Assembly (NCBI GenBank): GCA_946803715.1 | Contig: CAMPET010000006.1 | Span: forward strand, 196,170 to 260,169 | Length of the DNA: 64,000 bases | Direction of reading: 5' to 3' | Source: Beroe ovata | Taxonomy: Eukaryota; Ctenophora; Nuda; Beroida; Beroidae | Shown: positions 32,701 through 42,405 of the stretch, in pieces | How positions within the stretch are numbered: position 1 is the stretch's first letter | Layout of the letters: each line of letters begins with the position of its first letter | Made by a program: the position numbers and the translations under genes | The notes under the pieces: model-generated | The model's database searches: none | What the model was told of the DNA's origin: nothing | Seen by the model: the letters and a program-made list of their open reading frames with translations, nothing else

Positions 32701-32925
32701 AGCACTTTGTGGACATCAGAAGAGTTTACGTGTTATCACAATTTATATAGTTTGAAATATGTTTGAACCTCAGAACGAGTCTGTTGTATGTGCATCTATT
32801 ATGCCTCACCTCTTCAAATTCCTTTCATCGGGAGAGAGTTTTGAATAGTCAGCCCTCTTTCGCTTCCTGGCTGCGGACTGGCTACAGTCACTTTGGCCAC
32901 CTTCTTCTGTCTTCGGTGATTCCAT
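26758..32925 (-). CDS. XBP1: X-box binding protein 1, bZIP factor of the unfolded protein response
   Basis: XBP1 is turned on when ER stress makes IRE1 cut its mRNA. Four exons: 32810-32925, 30566-30662, 30245-30354, 26758-27510. Exon 1 has an NLS (ARKRKRADYSKLSPDE, compare human ARKRQRLTHLSPEE). Exon 2 holds the basic region (RKLKNRMSAQQARDRKKVYV) and first zipper heptads; exon 3 continues the zipper (NERLRRICSMQL) and contains the IRE1 intron (30280-30299). With those 20 nt removed, exon 3 is 90 nt and enters exon 4 in the 250-codon frame, giving a 351-aa active form with an acidic tail (DFLEPLSPND ... FLSEFLTF). Without removal, the frame reads a hydrophobic segment (GPLPWALLLLQLLAQ, like human HR2 SPWILAVLTLQIQ) and stops at 27315-27317, giving 172 aa. 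Intron 1 contains a whole plus-strand gene; intron 3 is 2.7 kb. Confidence 0.95.
27511..30244 (-). other. XBP1 intron 3 (2.7 kb)
   Basis: Spliceosomal intron between GCGCA|GTAAGT and TTTCTTGCAG|GGTATC on the minus strand. Holds a 23-bp tandem repeat next to the acceptor, CA/TG microsatellites (about 29684-29714 and 29984-29999), and no gene that I can support. Confidence 0.75.
27539..27645 (+). repeat. 23-bp tandem repeat, four copies, in XBP1 intron 3
   Basis: The unit AACAGTGATGTGTCATCAATTGG recurs four times, the last after a short interruption. It begins about 30 bp intronward of the acceptor of the XBP1 last exon. Confidence 0.85.
30271..30306 (-). promoter_or_regulatory. XBP1: IRE1 cleavage stem-loop pair (unconventional 20-nt XBP1 intron)
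   Basis: On the mRNA strand, loop 1 is CCGCAGC closed by GATT/AATC (30306-30292); loop 2 is CTGCCGT closed by CCC/GGG plus GG/CC with one bulge (30288-30271). Both fit the CNG|CNG loop rule of IRE1 targets. Cuts after CCG and CTG would release 30299-30280, exactly 20 nt, and rejoin the exon in the frame of the activation domain. The 20-nt length gives the same frame shift as the 26-nt human intron (both leave remainder 2). Confidence 0.9.
31582..32588 (+). CDS. GrpB/UPF0157-family protein (nucleotidyltransferase-like fold), nested gene
   Basis: Four exons in phase: 31582-31840, 31966-32114, 32180-32317, 32469-32588; 221 aa. The hallmark is EHVGSTSIKG, the GSTS(V/I)xG signature that begins the nucleotidyltransferase-like core of GrpB proteins, followed by a segment where a FxxxGF/LG pattern (MLDSGFTFLGSGP) and HFNQKDF occur in the usual order. 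The N-terminal 80 residues are an added helical region. The usual Asp pair of active nucleotidyltransferases is not obvious after the signature (FPDALVLF instead of KPIIDI), so activity is uncertain. The whole gene lies in intron 1 of XBP1 on the opposite strand. The ATG follows a CATTCCATAG that could be an acceptor, so a 5' leader exon is possible. Confidence 0.82.
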
Positions 32926-33037
32926 CTTGAGAACTAATGTCATGATTTATTCTTTCCCAACAATCAAAATAAACAAAATCTAACGTGGTTTCAGACAGTT
33001 GCACACAACAAAGCTACGAGAACACAAGCTTACATAT

Positions 33038-33056
33038 CGTGTCGTCGTGCTATTGG
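33038..33056 (-). promoter_or_regulatory. ERSE-like element upstream of XBP1
   Basis: Minus strand reads CCAAT, nine bases, ACACG. The ER stress response element is CCAAT-N9-CCACG, so there is one mismatch with spacing exact. It sits about 115-130 bp upstream of the XBP1 ATG in the right orientation; mammalian XBP1 is itself an ERSE target. Confidence 0.45.
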
Positions 33057-33429
33057 CAGAAATTATTTCATCCAACGCGAAAAATAGAACATTTACGGAT
33101 CCAGTCCGCGACTGAAACAGATAGGTCGCGCGCGGCGCGAGAATAAATTTGATCCAGGCCAAGCCGCGCAACATGATTTCAAAAAATAAACAATTTTCAG
33201 CAGCATTCCTATTATTTGAAATTGCTATACCCGACAGCGGGAAGGATGCGCACTCAATTGTAATTTAATTCATGATTCAATTTATTTTGTCGATGATAGC
33301 CCTTGTCAAAAATTTCGATTCGTGTGTTTGCATTAGCAGTCTTGTATTGCTTGACAAAATTTATTTAGATTTTTAGTGCAAAGACAAAGAATTTGTAATT
33401 GGAACAGAAAAAGTGCAGACAATGATTCA

Positions 33430-33560
33430 TTATTTGCTAGAAAACCTGTCAAGTGGGCCTGATACACTACTCATTGAGCCAATCAGATGCAACAACACAA
33501 CAACAACATTAATTGAAAACAGTACAAAGATGCACTTTCCTATTGATTGAGGTCAGAGGT
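33430..33560. repeat. Interspersed repeat family C, copy 1
   Basis: CTAGAAAACCTGTCAAGTGGGCCTGATAC is close to 57362-57390 (CTAGAAAACCCGCCAAGTGGACCTGATAC). Both are followed within about 200 bp by a second shared phrase containing TGAAGGAGCACTT and, later, CGGCCATTTCTTC/TTGGCCATTTCTTC. A short piece occurs inverted near 43340. Confidence 0.6.
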
Positions 33561-33734
33561 ATTGAGAGTCAGAGAGTGAATGGACGTCAAGTCTAAAGTA
33601 CGCTTTCGAAACATTAATTTTGTGAAGGAGCACTTCACTCATGTATGCTGATATCCTCACTCACAATATCAATGTGAGAGTCCCACTTGTCAACACATCA
33701 TATGGAGAAAGATCATTGACATAGGTAGGACCCA

Positions 33735-34025
33735 GGCTTGAAAATTAGCTGCCAGACAGTGTTAAGTTATGTTCAAACTGGCAGACTATAGGACTGTGTT
33801 GAAATCTCATCTATTTAGAGAAGCTTAATTTTGTTAACTCTGAGGTAAACTGAGCCCCAACTTCTATAACTTCTCTATCTTGTTATTCTGTGTTTTTTCT
33901 AATTAGGAGCTCAGTTTCTGCCATCTTTTGATTTTATGTTTCAGGCACACCTGGGTGTAATTGAACTTGGGCCAAAATAAAATATGAATTTAACTTATTA
34001 TTGTTATTATTATCATTAAAACAAA
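33735..34025 (+). mobile_element. 3' remnant of a non-LTR retrotransposon
   Basis: Broken frames spell LPDSVK and, after a frameshift, FKLADYRTVLKSHLFREA then stop, the classic C-terminal end of LINE-type reverse transcriptase proteins (…FKxxLKTHLF…). A 3' untranslated part follows, ending in an A/T-rich simple repeat (ATTATTGTTATTATTATC). 5' truncated and dead. Confidence 0.65.
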
Positions 34026-34282
34026 TCGGCCATTTCTTCTGATATGTCAAACTTTGGACTTGCAGTCTGACAGGCGTCGAGGGTCAAGAATTTTAAAGAT
34101 GTCTTGATTATGTAATCAAGGTCAAACCCCCCTCCATAATCAAGCTTAATCATTTGGAAACCCCCCTCCACCCTTGGCTGATTACATAATATGTGAACGG
34201 TCCCTTATTGTGAAATTGTGAAACTTCTTTCTGGCATCCCAGGTCATGAAAGATATTTCACCCAATTTTCCAAGCAGGTTTC

Positions 34283-34624
34283 ATGTCTGTTCAGCCATTT
34301 TGCTTGAGATGTGATAGTGTTCTCCCCCTTGAGATAACTGGGAATTCTGTCATATGCAAGTTGTGCAAGCTTTCCCATTCATATGTGGATTTGCTGAATA
34401 AAGAGATTCATAGTAGAGTTGTTTTTAATACAAGAAGTGATGGCACCAGCAATCAGGAAGATGAAAGTACAGAAGCAAGTGGACCAATGACAGATAGAAA
34501 ATGTCCTCAGTGTGGGAATGATGGAATGAGTTATACCACACGACAGTTAAGAGGAGCAGATGAAGGGCAGACAGTTTTCTATTTGTGTCCTGCGTGTAAA
34601 TATCAGGATAATGAAAACAGCTGA
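34283..34624 (+). CDS. POLR1H: RNA polymerase I subunit RPA12
   Basis: Small zinc-ribbon subunit of RNA polymerase I, needed for cleavage of backtracked RNA and termination of rRNA synthesis in the nucleolus. Single exon, 113 aa (human 126). The N-terminal ribbon is CLRCDSV ... CKLC. The C-terminal TFIIS-like ribbon is CPQCGNDGMSYTTRQLRGAD, then EGQTVFYLCPACKY, with the catalytic Asp-Glu pair (RGADEG) intact, almost identical to human RSADEGQTVFYTC. Transcribed towards MORF4L1, whose start is 245 bp downstream. Confidence 0.96.
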   Translation: MSVQPFCLRCDSVLPLEITGNSVICKLCKLSHSYVDLLNKEIHSRVVFNTRSDGTSNQEDESTEASGPMTDRKCPQCGNDGMSYTTRQLRGADEGQTVFYLCPACKYQDNENS

Positions 34625-34869
34625 AACTTGGCAATCCTGATTGCCAGAAGACATTGGACATTGACACTCAGTGACAAAGGAGAGCAGATATAACCATGAA
34701 TTATGACCAATTTTTATGAAAATGTTTTTATTGAATCATTGTAAAATAATCTCAAAAAGGCAGCTTTCATAGTTTGCCTTTCCTCCAATAGAGGCAATAG
34801 GAATGTCACAACGTCTTAACCTTGCATTCTTTGAAGGCAGGTCATGCAATGTAAGTTGCAATTGCAGGG

Positions 34870-37156
34870 ATGAGTAAATTTGAAGAAGGAGAGAGGGTGC
34901 TCTGTTTCCATGGTCCATTATTGTACGAGGCCAGATGTCACAAAGTGAATACTGAGGGTGAAGTGAGTTATGTTTCTAACGTGTTGATTTTGCATTTCTC
35001 AGTAGTTAGACATTCTACTCAGACACCTGATTCAGAATACACTCACTCAAGACATCAAATTTAGAGTTGTGTTTATGCCAGGTGGATCTCTACCTCATTC
35101 ACTACAACGGGTGGAGTCAGAAGTGGGATGAGTGGATTCCTGAGACTAGGATACTCAAATTCAATGATGTAAACTTGAAGGTTTGCTATAAACGACAATC
35201 GAAAATGGTATTCCTTTCAGAATAAACATATTCTGGACTCCTCAATTTGTTCAGAAACAGAGTGAACTAATCAAGCATCTGAAGAAATCGCAGCACAGGG
35301 GAAAGAATAAGAAACTCAAATTAAACGATACCGTGGAATCGGAGGAAGCTTTTGCGGCAAAGGTTTGTTGAACCTTGAAAAAATGATATCTAAGGGAAAA
35401 ATGTGCGTCGGCCGGGAATCGAACCCGGGCCTCCCGCGTGGCAGGCGAGAATTGTACCACTCAACCACCGACGCTTGGTAGATGTAAACAAGTTATCAAG
35501 TCAATTCAAGTCTTCTTTACCCACCTATACCCACCAATAATTCAATGCCTGTTGCTATGATGGGAATTGCATCTCAATAAGATGTCGTGATGCATTGAAT
35601 AATGCGATCCTTCATGTTTTGACTTCAAACCTGATCCCTTAATGTTACATGTTCGAGTTACCTATTCTAAGTGTATATAAGGAAGAAACAACAGAACTCA
35701 ATTGACATGCTGGTTTGCTACCTTGTGATCGAATCGCATGGCCTCGGAGTAATCATCTTCTAGTGATTGTTTCTTTAAACTATTGTACCTGTAATCTGTA
35801 TACAAACAGCCCAATTCCCATTTCACTCCTGCGCTGATGCCAAGTACTGGCCCTGTGGCCTAACAAATGTCGAAAACCATGCTCTCTAAGTCTCCTAACA
35901 CACTCGGTTCAATGTGCTGAGTGTATCTTTTACTTCAAGACCATTTTCTAAGGCTTTCTAAGGTTTCTATTTGATTATAGGGATCCTATCATTGTAAACT
36001 TGCTATGACGGCTCTTGTCATAATCAATCCTGTTTGACACAATATAAAGTTTTGGTTTGGAAATTGAGGTTGATTTTCAAACTCTTGTCTTGATAGAGTA
36101 GACTTCTATTTGCTAGAAATTTCGAGGATTCTTTACGAATTTGCTGTGCGCCAACTCCCGTCTTTAGGGGCACAGGGTCGGAACGGTCTTCTGTTTTCTC
36201 ACTTTTTGTGATATTCTTGGCGCTTGCGCGGCTTTTTCAAGCCGTAATATCGCGCGCGCACTCGAAGCAGCTCCCTTCTATAAAAAGACAGTATTTGATT
36301 TGTGATGTTGTCATTTTGCTTGGCAGGTTTGTATTCAGATAGAGATGCCAAGTCAGCTAAAACTGGTGCTCCTTGACGACTGGGACCTCATCACTCAACA
36401 GAAGCATCTGTTGAATTTACCAGCAAAACACAGCGTATCAACCGTTCTAGGTTTATAAGACGCTTTCAATAATTCAGCCTTTTCACTAACGTATTTTTTC
36501 ACTCGACTAATTGTTTTTCACGTTACTAATTCTACCCTTATGAATAATATGAATGTCCCGACTAACACGATATGACTCTGGTGAATTCTCAGACGAGTTC
36601 AGGTTGTACACGCTATCGGACGACCCGGATGTGAATAGAGACCACGTTTTGGAGGGGGTTATGGGGTATTTCTCCAGATTACTGGGCATGCAGCTGCTGT
36701 ACAAGTTTGAGAGACCCCAATATGCCGACCTACTCGAACAGAATAAAGGAGGTGAGCATATTGCAGTAGAGAACTGCTTTTGGTTATGTGCCAGGAATAG
36801 GGAGTGTGCTGGTGAGCAACTCCGTCGCTAAGCAACCGTCCCCACAGCAACTGTGTGTGATATATACGGTGCAGAGCATCTACTCCGGCTATTCACTCGG
36901 ATAGGGGAGCTGTTAGCATTCACCGAACTAGACAACAACGCTATTTCAATACTTCAGAAATACCTGCACCAACTACTCGCTTTTATCGGTGGGTTTGTGT
37001 GAGTTTGTGTGTGTCTGTGTCTGTGCGGCTGTTTTTCGTTTATTTGCAATTTTACTCCTTGTTTTTTGCTCTCCAGATATGCACAGAGACAAATATCTAG
37101 ACTCCTCGAATTACGTGATTGCAACACCAGACTATTTGCGACGAGCTGGCGTCTAG
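34870..37156 (+). CDS. MORF4L1: MORF4L1 / MRG15 chromodomain protein
   Basis: MRG15 reads H3K36 methylation and links the NuA4 acetyltransferase and Sin3 deacetylase complexes. Seven exons, all in phase: 34870-34962, 35082-35180, 35255-35362, 36327-36450, 36593-36751, 36848-36988, 37077-37156; 267 aa (human 323). The chromo barrel occupies exons 1-2 (FEEGERVLCFHGPLLYEARC ... HYNGWSQKWDEWIPETRIL), with the aromatic cage residues present. A short Lys-rich linker is followed by the MRG domain (LLDDWDLITQQKHLLNLPAK, LLGMQLLYKFERPQY, YGAEHLLRLFTRIGELLAFT). Intron 3 (964 bp) carries a tRNA gene on the opposite strand. Confidence 0.96.
35404..35474 (-). tRNA. tRNA-Gly (anticodon GCC)
   Basis: On the minus strand the 70-nt body plus discriminator A folds as a cloverleaf: acceptor stem GCGTCGG/CCGACGC, A box TGGTTGAGTGG, anticodon arm TCTCGCCTGCCACGCGGGA with GCC in the loop, and B box GGTTCGAATCC. 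CCA is not encoded. It lies inside MORF4L1 intron 3, 42 bp past exon 3, antisense to the host gene. Confidence 0.96.
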
Positions 37157-37484
37157 ATGGATATATACGCGATCATTCGAGACGTTGACCAGAGGATGGA
37201 ATTTCCTAGCTTGACAGTGAAATGAGAGCGAATTCCAGTCATATTTGTGAAACACTCGACTGTTATCCAGGACAATTAAACAAGGACAAACCAAGATGAA
37301 CAAGCCAGGACAATTTTGCATAATACATATTTGTCACGTTTAACAGAATAATAATCGATGAGGAAAACCCAGTTCGTATGTTTATTTCCCGAACTCCTTC
37401 ACTAACGATTCTCTGTTCCTTCACAATTCTCATGACCGTTATATCCCCGTGTGCTTACCACTCATCCGCCCATTATAGGGGTAC

Positions 37485-39844
37485 ATGACAGGCTCCCTGA
37501 AGAGACACCCCTCAGAGGACGCAGAAGAAACTCCCTCCTCTAAACGAAAAGAATCAGAACCCACAACCTCCTCATCATGCCCTGAACCTTCTGAATCCAC
37601 TTCACCTGACACCACTTCACCTGACACCACTCCGCCTGACACCACTGTGCCCGACTCACCACCTCCTGGCGCAACTGATACCGCTGGAGCTGATACTGCT
37701 GAATCGAACTCCACCGCAGAGGAAAAGACTCCCCCTGATACCACAACTGATAACTCCACTTCAGCTGACACCACTACAAATGACACCGCAGCAACTGACA
37801 CAACCGCTCCTGCCGACAGCACAGTTCCCGACCCAGCTACTGAGGCAGATGCCGTCATCTCCCAAACTCCCGCCATCTCAATAACGGCTCCCGCTGACAC
37901 AACACCGCCAGACCTCGCGCCGACACCGCCCGATACGCCGCCAAAAACAGCGCCCTCTGAAGACGCGTCCTCTGTGTTGTCACCACCGAGCAAATTAAAG
38001 GGAGTGCCCCCCGTTAAGAATACGAGCAATGAGATAAAGGTAAACGGCGCTGAGAACTCAATTCTGCACAGCGGCTTCTCTCTTGGCAAGAGTAATGGAA
38101 TTTTTAGCGGGGGTGAGTTATCAAGCAACTAGCTCTTGTACCTCTGACACATAAGACTCGCTGATACAATGATGTGAAACTGATATTATGCTTTTATGAT
38201 ACTATCCTAAGTCCCAGTATCAGCTGTATTATGGATATAACACCTGTTTAACGCCCATATTCTACAGCGTCGCTGAATGGCGGGACAAGCACGAGTATAT
38301 TTGCAGCTGCTCTCGCTAACAGCTCATCCTCATTCCTACCCTCGTCCTCCAGTTTCCTCCAATCCTCACCATCAACTACTAGTGGCGGTGGTGTCAGTGG
38401 TGGTGGTGTCAGTGGTGGTGGTGGCGGGATATTCGGAGCGGCTCTATCGTCTTCCTCTAAATCCCCGACTGGAGGAGGAGGTTAGGAAGAATGAAGAATC
38501 ATTGATTCTGGAAACTTCTGATCATTTCCTTCGTATCTTTTTGAACGTTTCACAGCAATTAGCACGTCTTGCTCCGCATGATACACTGTTATAGTAGAAC
38601 TATGTTCAGGTGGGTTTGTGTTCGGTGCTAATCTCTCGGATCGTGTGGTTGCCCCGACTACCAATACTGAGGAAGAGGGGAAGGGAGAAAGCCAGGGTGA
38701 GAAGAACGACAAAGAGACAGGAGCGACTGATGGAGGAAACTCGACAAAAACTGAACTCAAGGAAATAGAGGTAAGGATTGGTGAGGTGTGGCTGTTTACA
38801 CGATATTGCTGTCACTCACCTCAGCTCTGTATATCATAAACGCGCTCACCTCAATTGCAGGTGTCCACTGGTGAGGAGGGTGAGAAAGTGGTGATGCAGG
38901 TGACATGTAAGCTCTACCAGTTCTGTCCTCTCACTAAGAATTGGATAGATCGCGGCACTGGGAATCTCAAACTCAATGAAAAGGATGACGATGAGGAGGG
39001 ATTCGCATCTCGTATTGTCTTCAGATCGAAAGCTGTCATGAAGGTAAGGAGACTAACTCCTCACTGACAGTATCATTGATTGCGATTTAGACCAAACTTA
39101 AATTGTCCGGCAATCGATTTTCACCTTAATTTTTCATCTGAGGCTGATTACCTCATCAATATTTCACCAGGTGATGCTGAACTCTAAGATATTCCCGAAC
39201 ATGAACATCAACAGAGCAAATCTCACCACTATCCGACTATCTGCAGTGGATCTACATGACGGGAAGATTGTTACATATCTCCTCCGGTGCTCGAGAAATG
39301 AGTGTGATAAGTGAGTCATGTGATTTCCTAGATCAGTATATCTTCTCCCTTCAGACTGAGTTATTGGATAGCAACCAATGTTTTCTATCTTTCCTCACTG
39401 TTCCTCATTTCACTCCTCATAGATCCTCCCCTTTTGTCCCCCAATGAGTTGCCCCAGCGTTACCCCTCCCTCTCTCACAGGTTACACACAGCATTGCTGA
39501 AGCGGAAGGAGCTGGCTCGTCAGCACGACGAGGAAACAAGTAACAAGACCACGCCCACTGTGAAGACCAAGCCAGGTGGTCCATCGGCTGCCACTATTGT
39601 CGCTGTGGAGAGCGGAGGAAATAGTGATGAGAAAAGTGAGCAGCAAGTCGAGAATAATGAGAATTCTGCGAGAGAAGAGAATAAGCAGGCTACTGAAGAT
39701 AAAACAGTGGAGGACACACAAGATAATGTGAATGAAGATAAAACTAGCGCCTCTGATATGAATAAAGAAAAGAAGACTACTAATGGAGCAAAGAGCAAAG
39801 ACTCGTCAGAAACTGCTGTATCTGAGCCGAGCTGTGTGTCGTGA
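37485..39844 (+). CDS. RANBP3: Ran-binding protein 3
   Basis: RanBP3 is a nuclear cofactor of CRM1/exportin-1 export. Six exons in phase: 37485-38112, 38268-38480, 38610-38770, 38861-39043, 39171-39310, 39481-39844; 562 aa. The N-terminal exon starts MTGSLKRHPSEDAEETPSSK and is rich in Thr/Pro/Asp repeats (PDTTSPDTTPPDTT). Exon 2 is Ser/Gly rich with GGIFGAAL; exon 3 has GGFVFGANLSDRVV (FG motif). The Ran-binding domain covers exons 4-5 (VSTGEEGEKVVMQVTCKLYQ, WIDRGTGNLKLNE, SRIVFRSK, NSKIFPNMNI), collinear with human RANBP3. The tail is acidic. A CATTATAG just ahead of the ATG may be an acceptor, so an upstream exon cannot be excluded. Confidence 0.9.
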
Positions 39845-41047
39845 GCAGCTCGAATCACACAGAGTCGTCCTCAGATCTGAGGTGTTATTTTATTTGTAAC
39901 TCGTCTGGATAGAATGCTTCACTAAATCTTGTCTGAGCTATTGGAAACTGTTTTCGGAGCTATAACTAGGGAGTGTGAGACTAACATGATATTATTACAG
40001 TAATAGCTGAAGGAAGCTGTGAGGAAATTAATTCTATCCAAATCACTTCATTTAACAGAAGAGTGGAATTGCAATGTGCTCTTGTTTTTAAAAGTTGACT
40101 GCTATACGGTGGTTTCAATTATAGTCCTGTGCCCTGTGGTCTTGTTCAATGAGAAACGAAATTGGCGCGTAATTTTTCCCACGATTATAACGCGCGGCGC
40201 TCCATAATTTGAAATTTCAGCAAATCTAAGTTTGATATTCGCGTGTATCCATAAGAAAATATCCCGCGCGTTCCGTGAAACATGCCACTCGGTTCATGTC
40301 CATGTGGATTGTGCCACGTCAGCATGTTTTGCATCATCAGTCTAATCTGAACCGTGGATTCATCATACGTGGTATGTGGCAGTCAGCATTTGACATGGGC
40401 ATGGCATTAATAATAGAAATTCGATGTCATTATTGTCTATGCAGTCTTGATTAGACAACAATAGCTGAATTTGGTGATTTCGAGTCAGTGATAACAATTA
40501 ACATTTCTCAACGATTGAACCAATTCCACCAATAAAATTCTGTTTTTTGAAGCAGTGAGAATCGATAGTTGAGTTGCATAAAAATAACAAAAATAAAACG
40601 ATTTACACAGAATTGCATATAAAAAGTACAAAATAAAGTACGGTCAAATCTTACTATGCAAACAACACGTCGTACAAATGTATACACTCTGCTGTGTTTT
40701 GAGAATCTAGCTGCAACTTATTTAAATCATACCCATCATAGTATCAAAGTTGCTTCACTGGCATTGATAATGACATCTCTGACGTCACCTTCTTCACATC
40801 TACAAACCCTCTGAAAACTCAAGTGTCCAAACAATGCGATAGAGTATTCATAAAACCCAAATAAGCATGAAGTGTGATTAAATCAAATACGCTGCTACCC
40901 CTCATTAAGCCTAACTCGTAAGCGGTAGTGATAATCTGAATAAAGTGTCACCCCAACTGATATGTATCGCCTCATAAAGATGTTAAAAACAAATAACAAT
41001 CAATAATGAATGAATACCCCGTCCAATCTAAACTCAATATTTCCCTC
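39845..41047. other. Convergent 3' interval, RANBP3 / FKBP
   Basis: AT-rich stretch between two convergent genes. No gene seen. It must hold both 3' UTRs and poly(A) sites. Confidence 0.6.
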
Positions 41048-42405
41048 CTAAAGTTCATCGTGTGAACCCTTCTTGGGTCCGCTGAATTCGTCCATGTCCA
41101 CAAACCCGTCCTCATTTGTGTCCTCTAGTTTGAAAATCTCCTCCACAACATTGTTAATTTCGCTCTGTCCCCGGAGTGTTATTGTGCGACCTGTGGATGT
41201 CGTGTGTGTGATATACAGTGTCCATAGCAACCGATATGGTGTTCATAGCAACTAGCGTTCACAGTCCCTAACAACAGAGCAACAGGCTTAATAGACCCTC
41301 CCTAATCAAGCACAAACACAGATCAAATAATGGTAGGACTTTGCCAATGAATAATATGGAAATTGCAACCAATGACTGTAATAATTGGTATCAGTACCTG
41401 TTTCCAGTATGAACTCTCCCATCTCATCTTTACTGATCTTCTTGTCCTGGTTCTTGTCGATCTTGGCAAATATGTTTGGAGGCGTCTTTCCCTTCTGTAT
41501 GTGGATCTGAAAATGACAGGTTACATTCATGATGGGGCTCATATATCCAAATGATACAGAATACAGGTCATCATAATAACCTCTCATATCACTATCGTAA
41601 CCCTATCATGACACTATAGTCATGTTACGGAACATAAATCTTATGATCTAAAGAATTACATGCATTCTGTAAAGGATTCACACTAACCACTTCAACATCG
41701 TAGATAAGGTCAGCACCAGGGGGTACATTCTTGCTGTCACCAAGTTTTCCATAAGCTAGCGGAGCAGGGATATGAAGTCGTCTCTTCTCGCCTATACACA
41801 TTGTTTGCAGACCTAGTGGACGAGAATGTGTTATATTCAGTGATGTTTTCATCTTGAAAAGTTGTTCACACTGAAACATGCGCAAAGTAAAAAAAGAAGA
41901 TACGGGATTCACACATACCTCTCTCAAGTCCTTTGATCATGTAACCATGTCCCAATTTGAATGAAGAAGGTTTCCCAGTGTCATGAGAACTTTCAAATCT
42001 ACCATGGCTGTTGGCAAGGAAACCATGGAATTCAGCTGTCAACAGATCACCATCTTCTGCTTTCTTTGTACAATCATCTCCTGAAAATGTGGTATAGTAA
42101 TAAATGAAAGTGGATTGTGACATAATAAGTAATAACAGTGCTAAGACAAGGATTTAATGTTGGGTCATCTGAACACTATGTCTTGCATTGCTTGTCATCA
42201 AATATATCTAAAGATCTCTCAAGTCATACAATGTTAAACAAAAGGAGACTATGTGGTATAGCTTACCCCTTCTGAGCACATCAACCTTCACTCCCTGCAT
42301 GTCATAAGAAAATAGAACTTCTTCTGTTTCATTATACTCATAGATCTCATTACAGACCACTGCTGACAGAAGAAGGAGGCCAATGTAGCCTGTGAAGTGT
42401 GCCAT
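41048..42405 (-). CDS. FKBP14: ER-lumen FKBP-type prolyl isomerase with two EF-hands (FKBP7/FKBP14-like)
   Basis: Peptidyl-prolyl isomerase of the ER that helps fold collagen and other secreted proteins in animals. Five exons in phase: 42267-42405, 41919-42080, 41688-41812, 41398-41506, 41048-41190; 225 aa (human FKBP14 211). The N-terminus is a signal peptide (GYIGLLLLSAVVCN). The FKBP domain has DGDLLTAEFHGFLANSHGRF, KLGHGYMIKGLERGL, MCIGEKRRLHIPAPLAYG and VPPGADLIYDVEVV. Two EF-hand loops follow (DKNQDKKISKDE, DTNEDGFVDMDE). The last four residues are HDEL, an ER retrieval signal. FKBP7 and FKBP14 share this plan, so the exact orthologue is open. Confidence 0.93.

Larger units (their letters stand above)
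32926..34282. other. Divergent XBP1 / POLR1H interval, 1.36 kb
   Basis: Shared upstream region of the minus-strand XBP1 and plus-strand POLR1H. Carries an ERSE-like site close to XBP1, a GCGCGCGGCGCG block (33126-33141), a family C repeat and a retroelement tail. Confidence 0.6.

Noticed and set aside
37439..38128. Minus-strand open frame of 229 codons rich in Gly/Val/Ser
   Set aside because: Antisense of the repetitive Thr/Pro-rich first exon of RANBP3; composition follows from that repeat.
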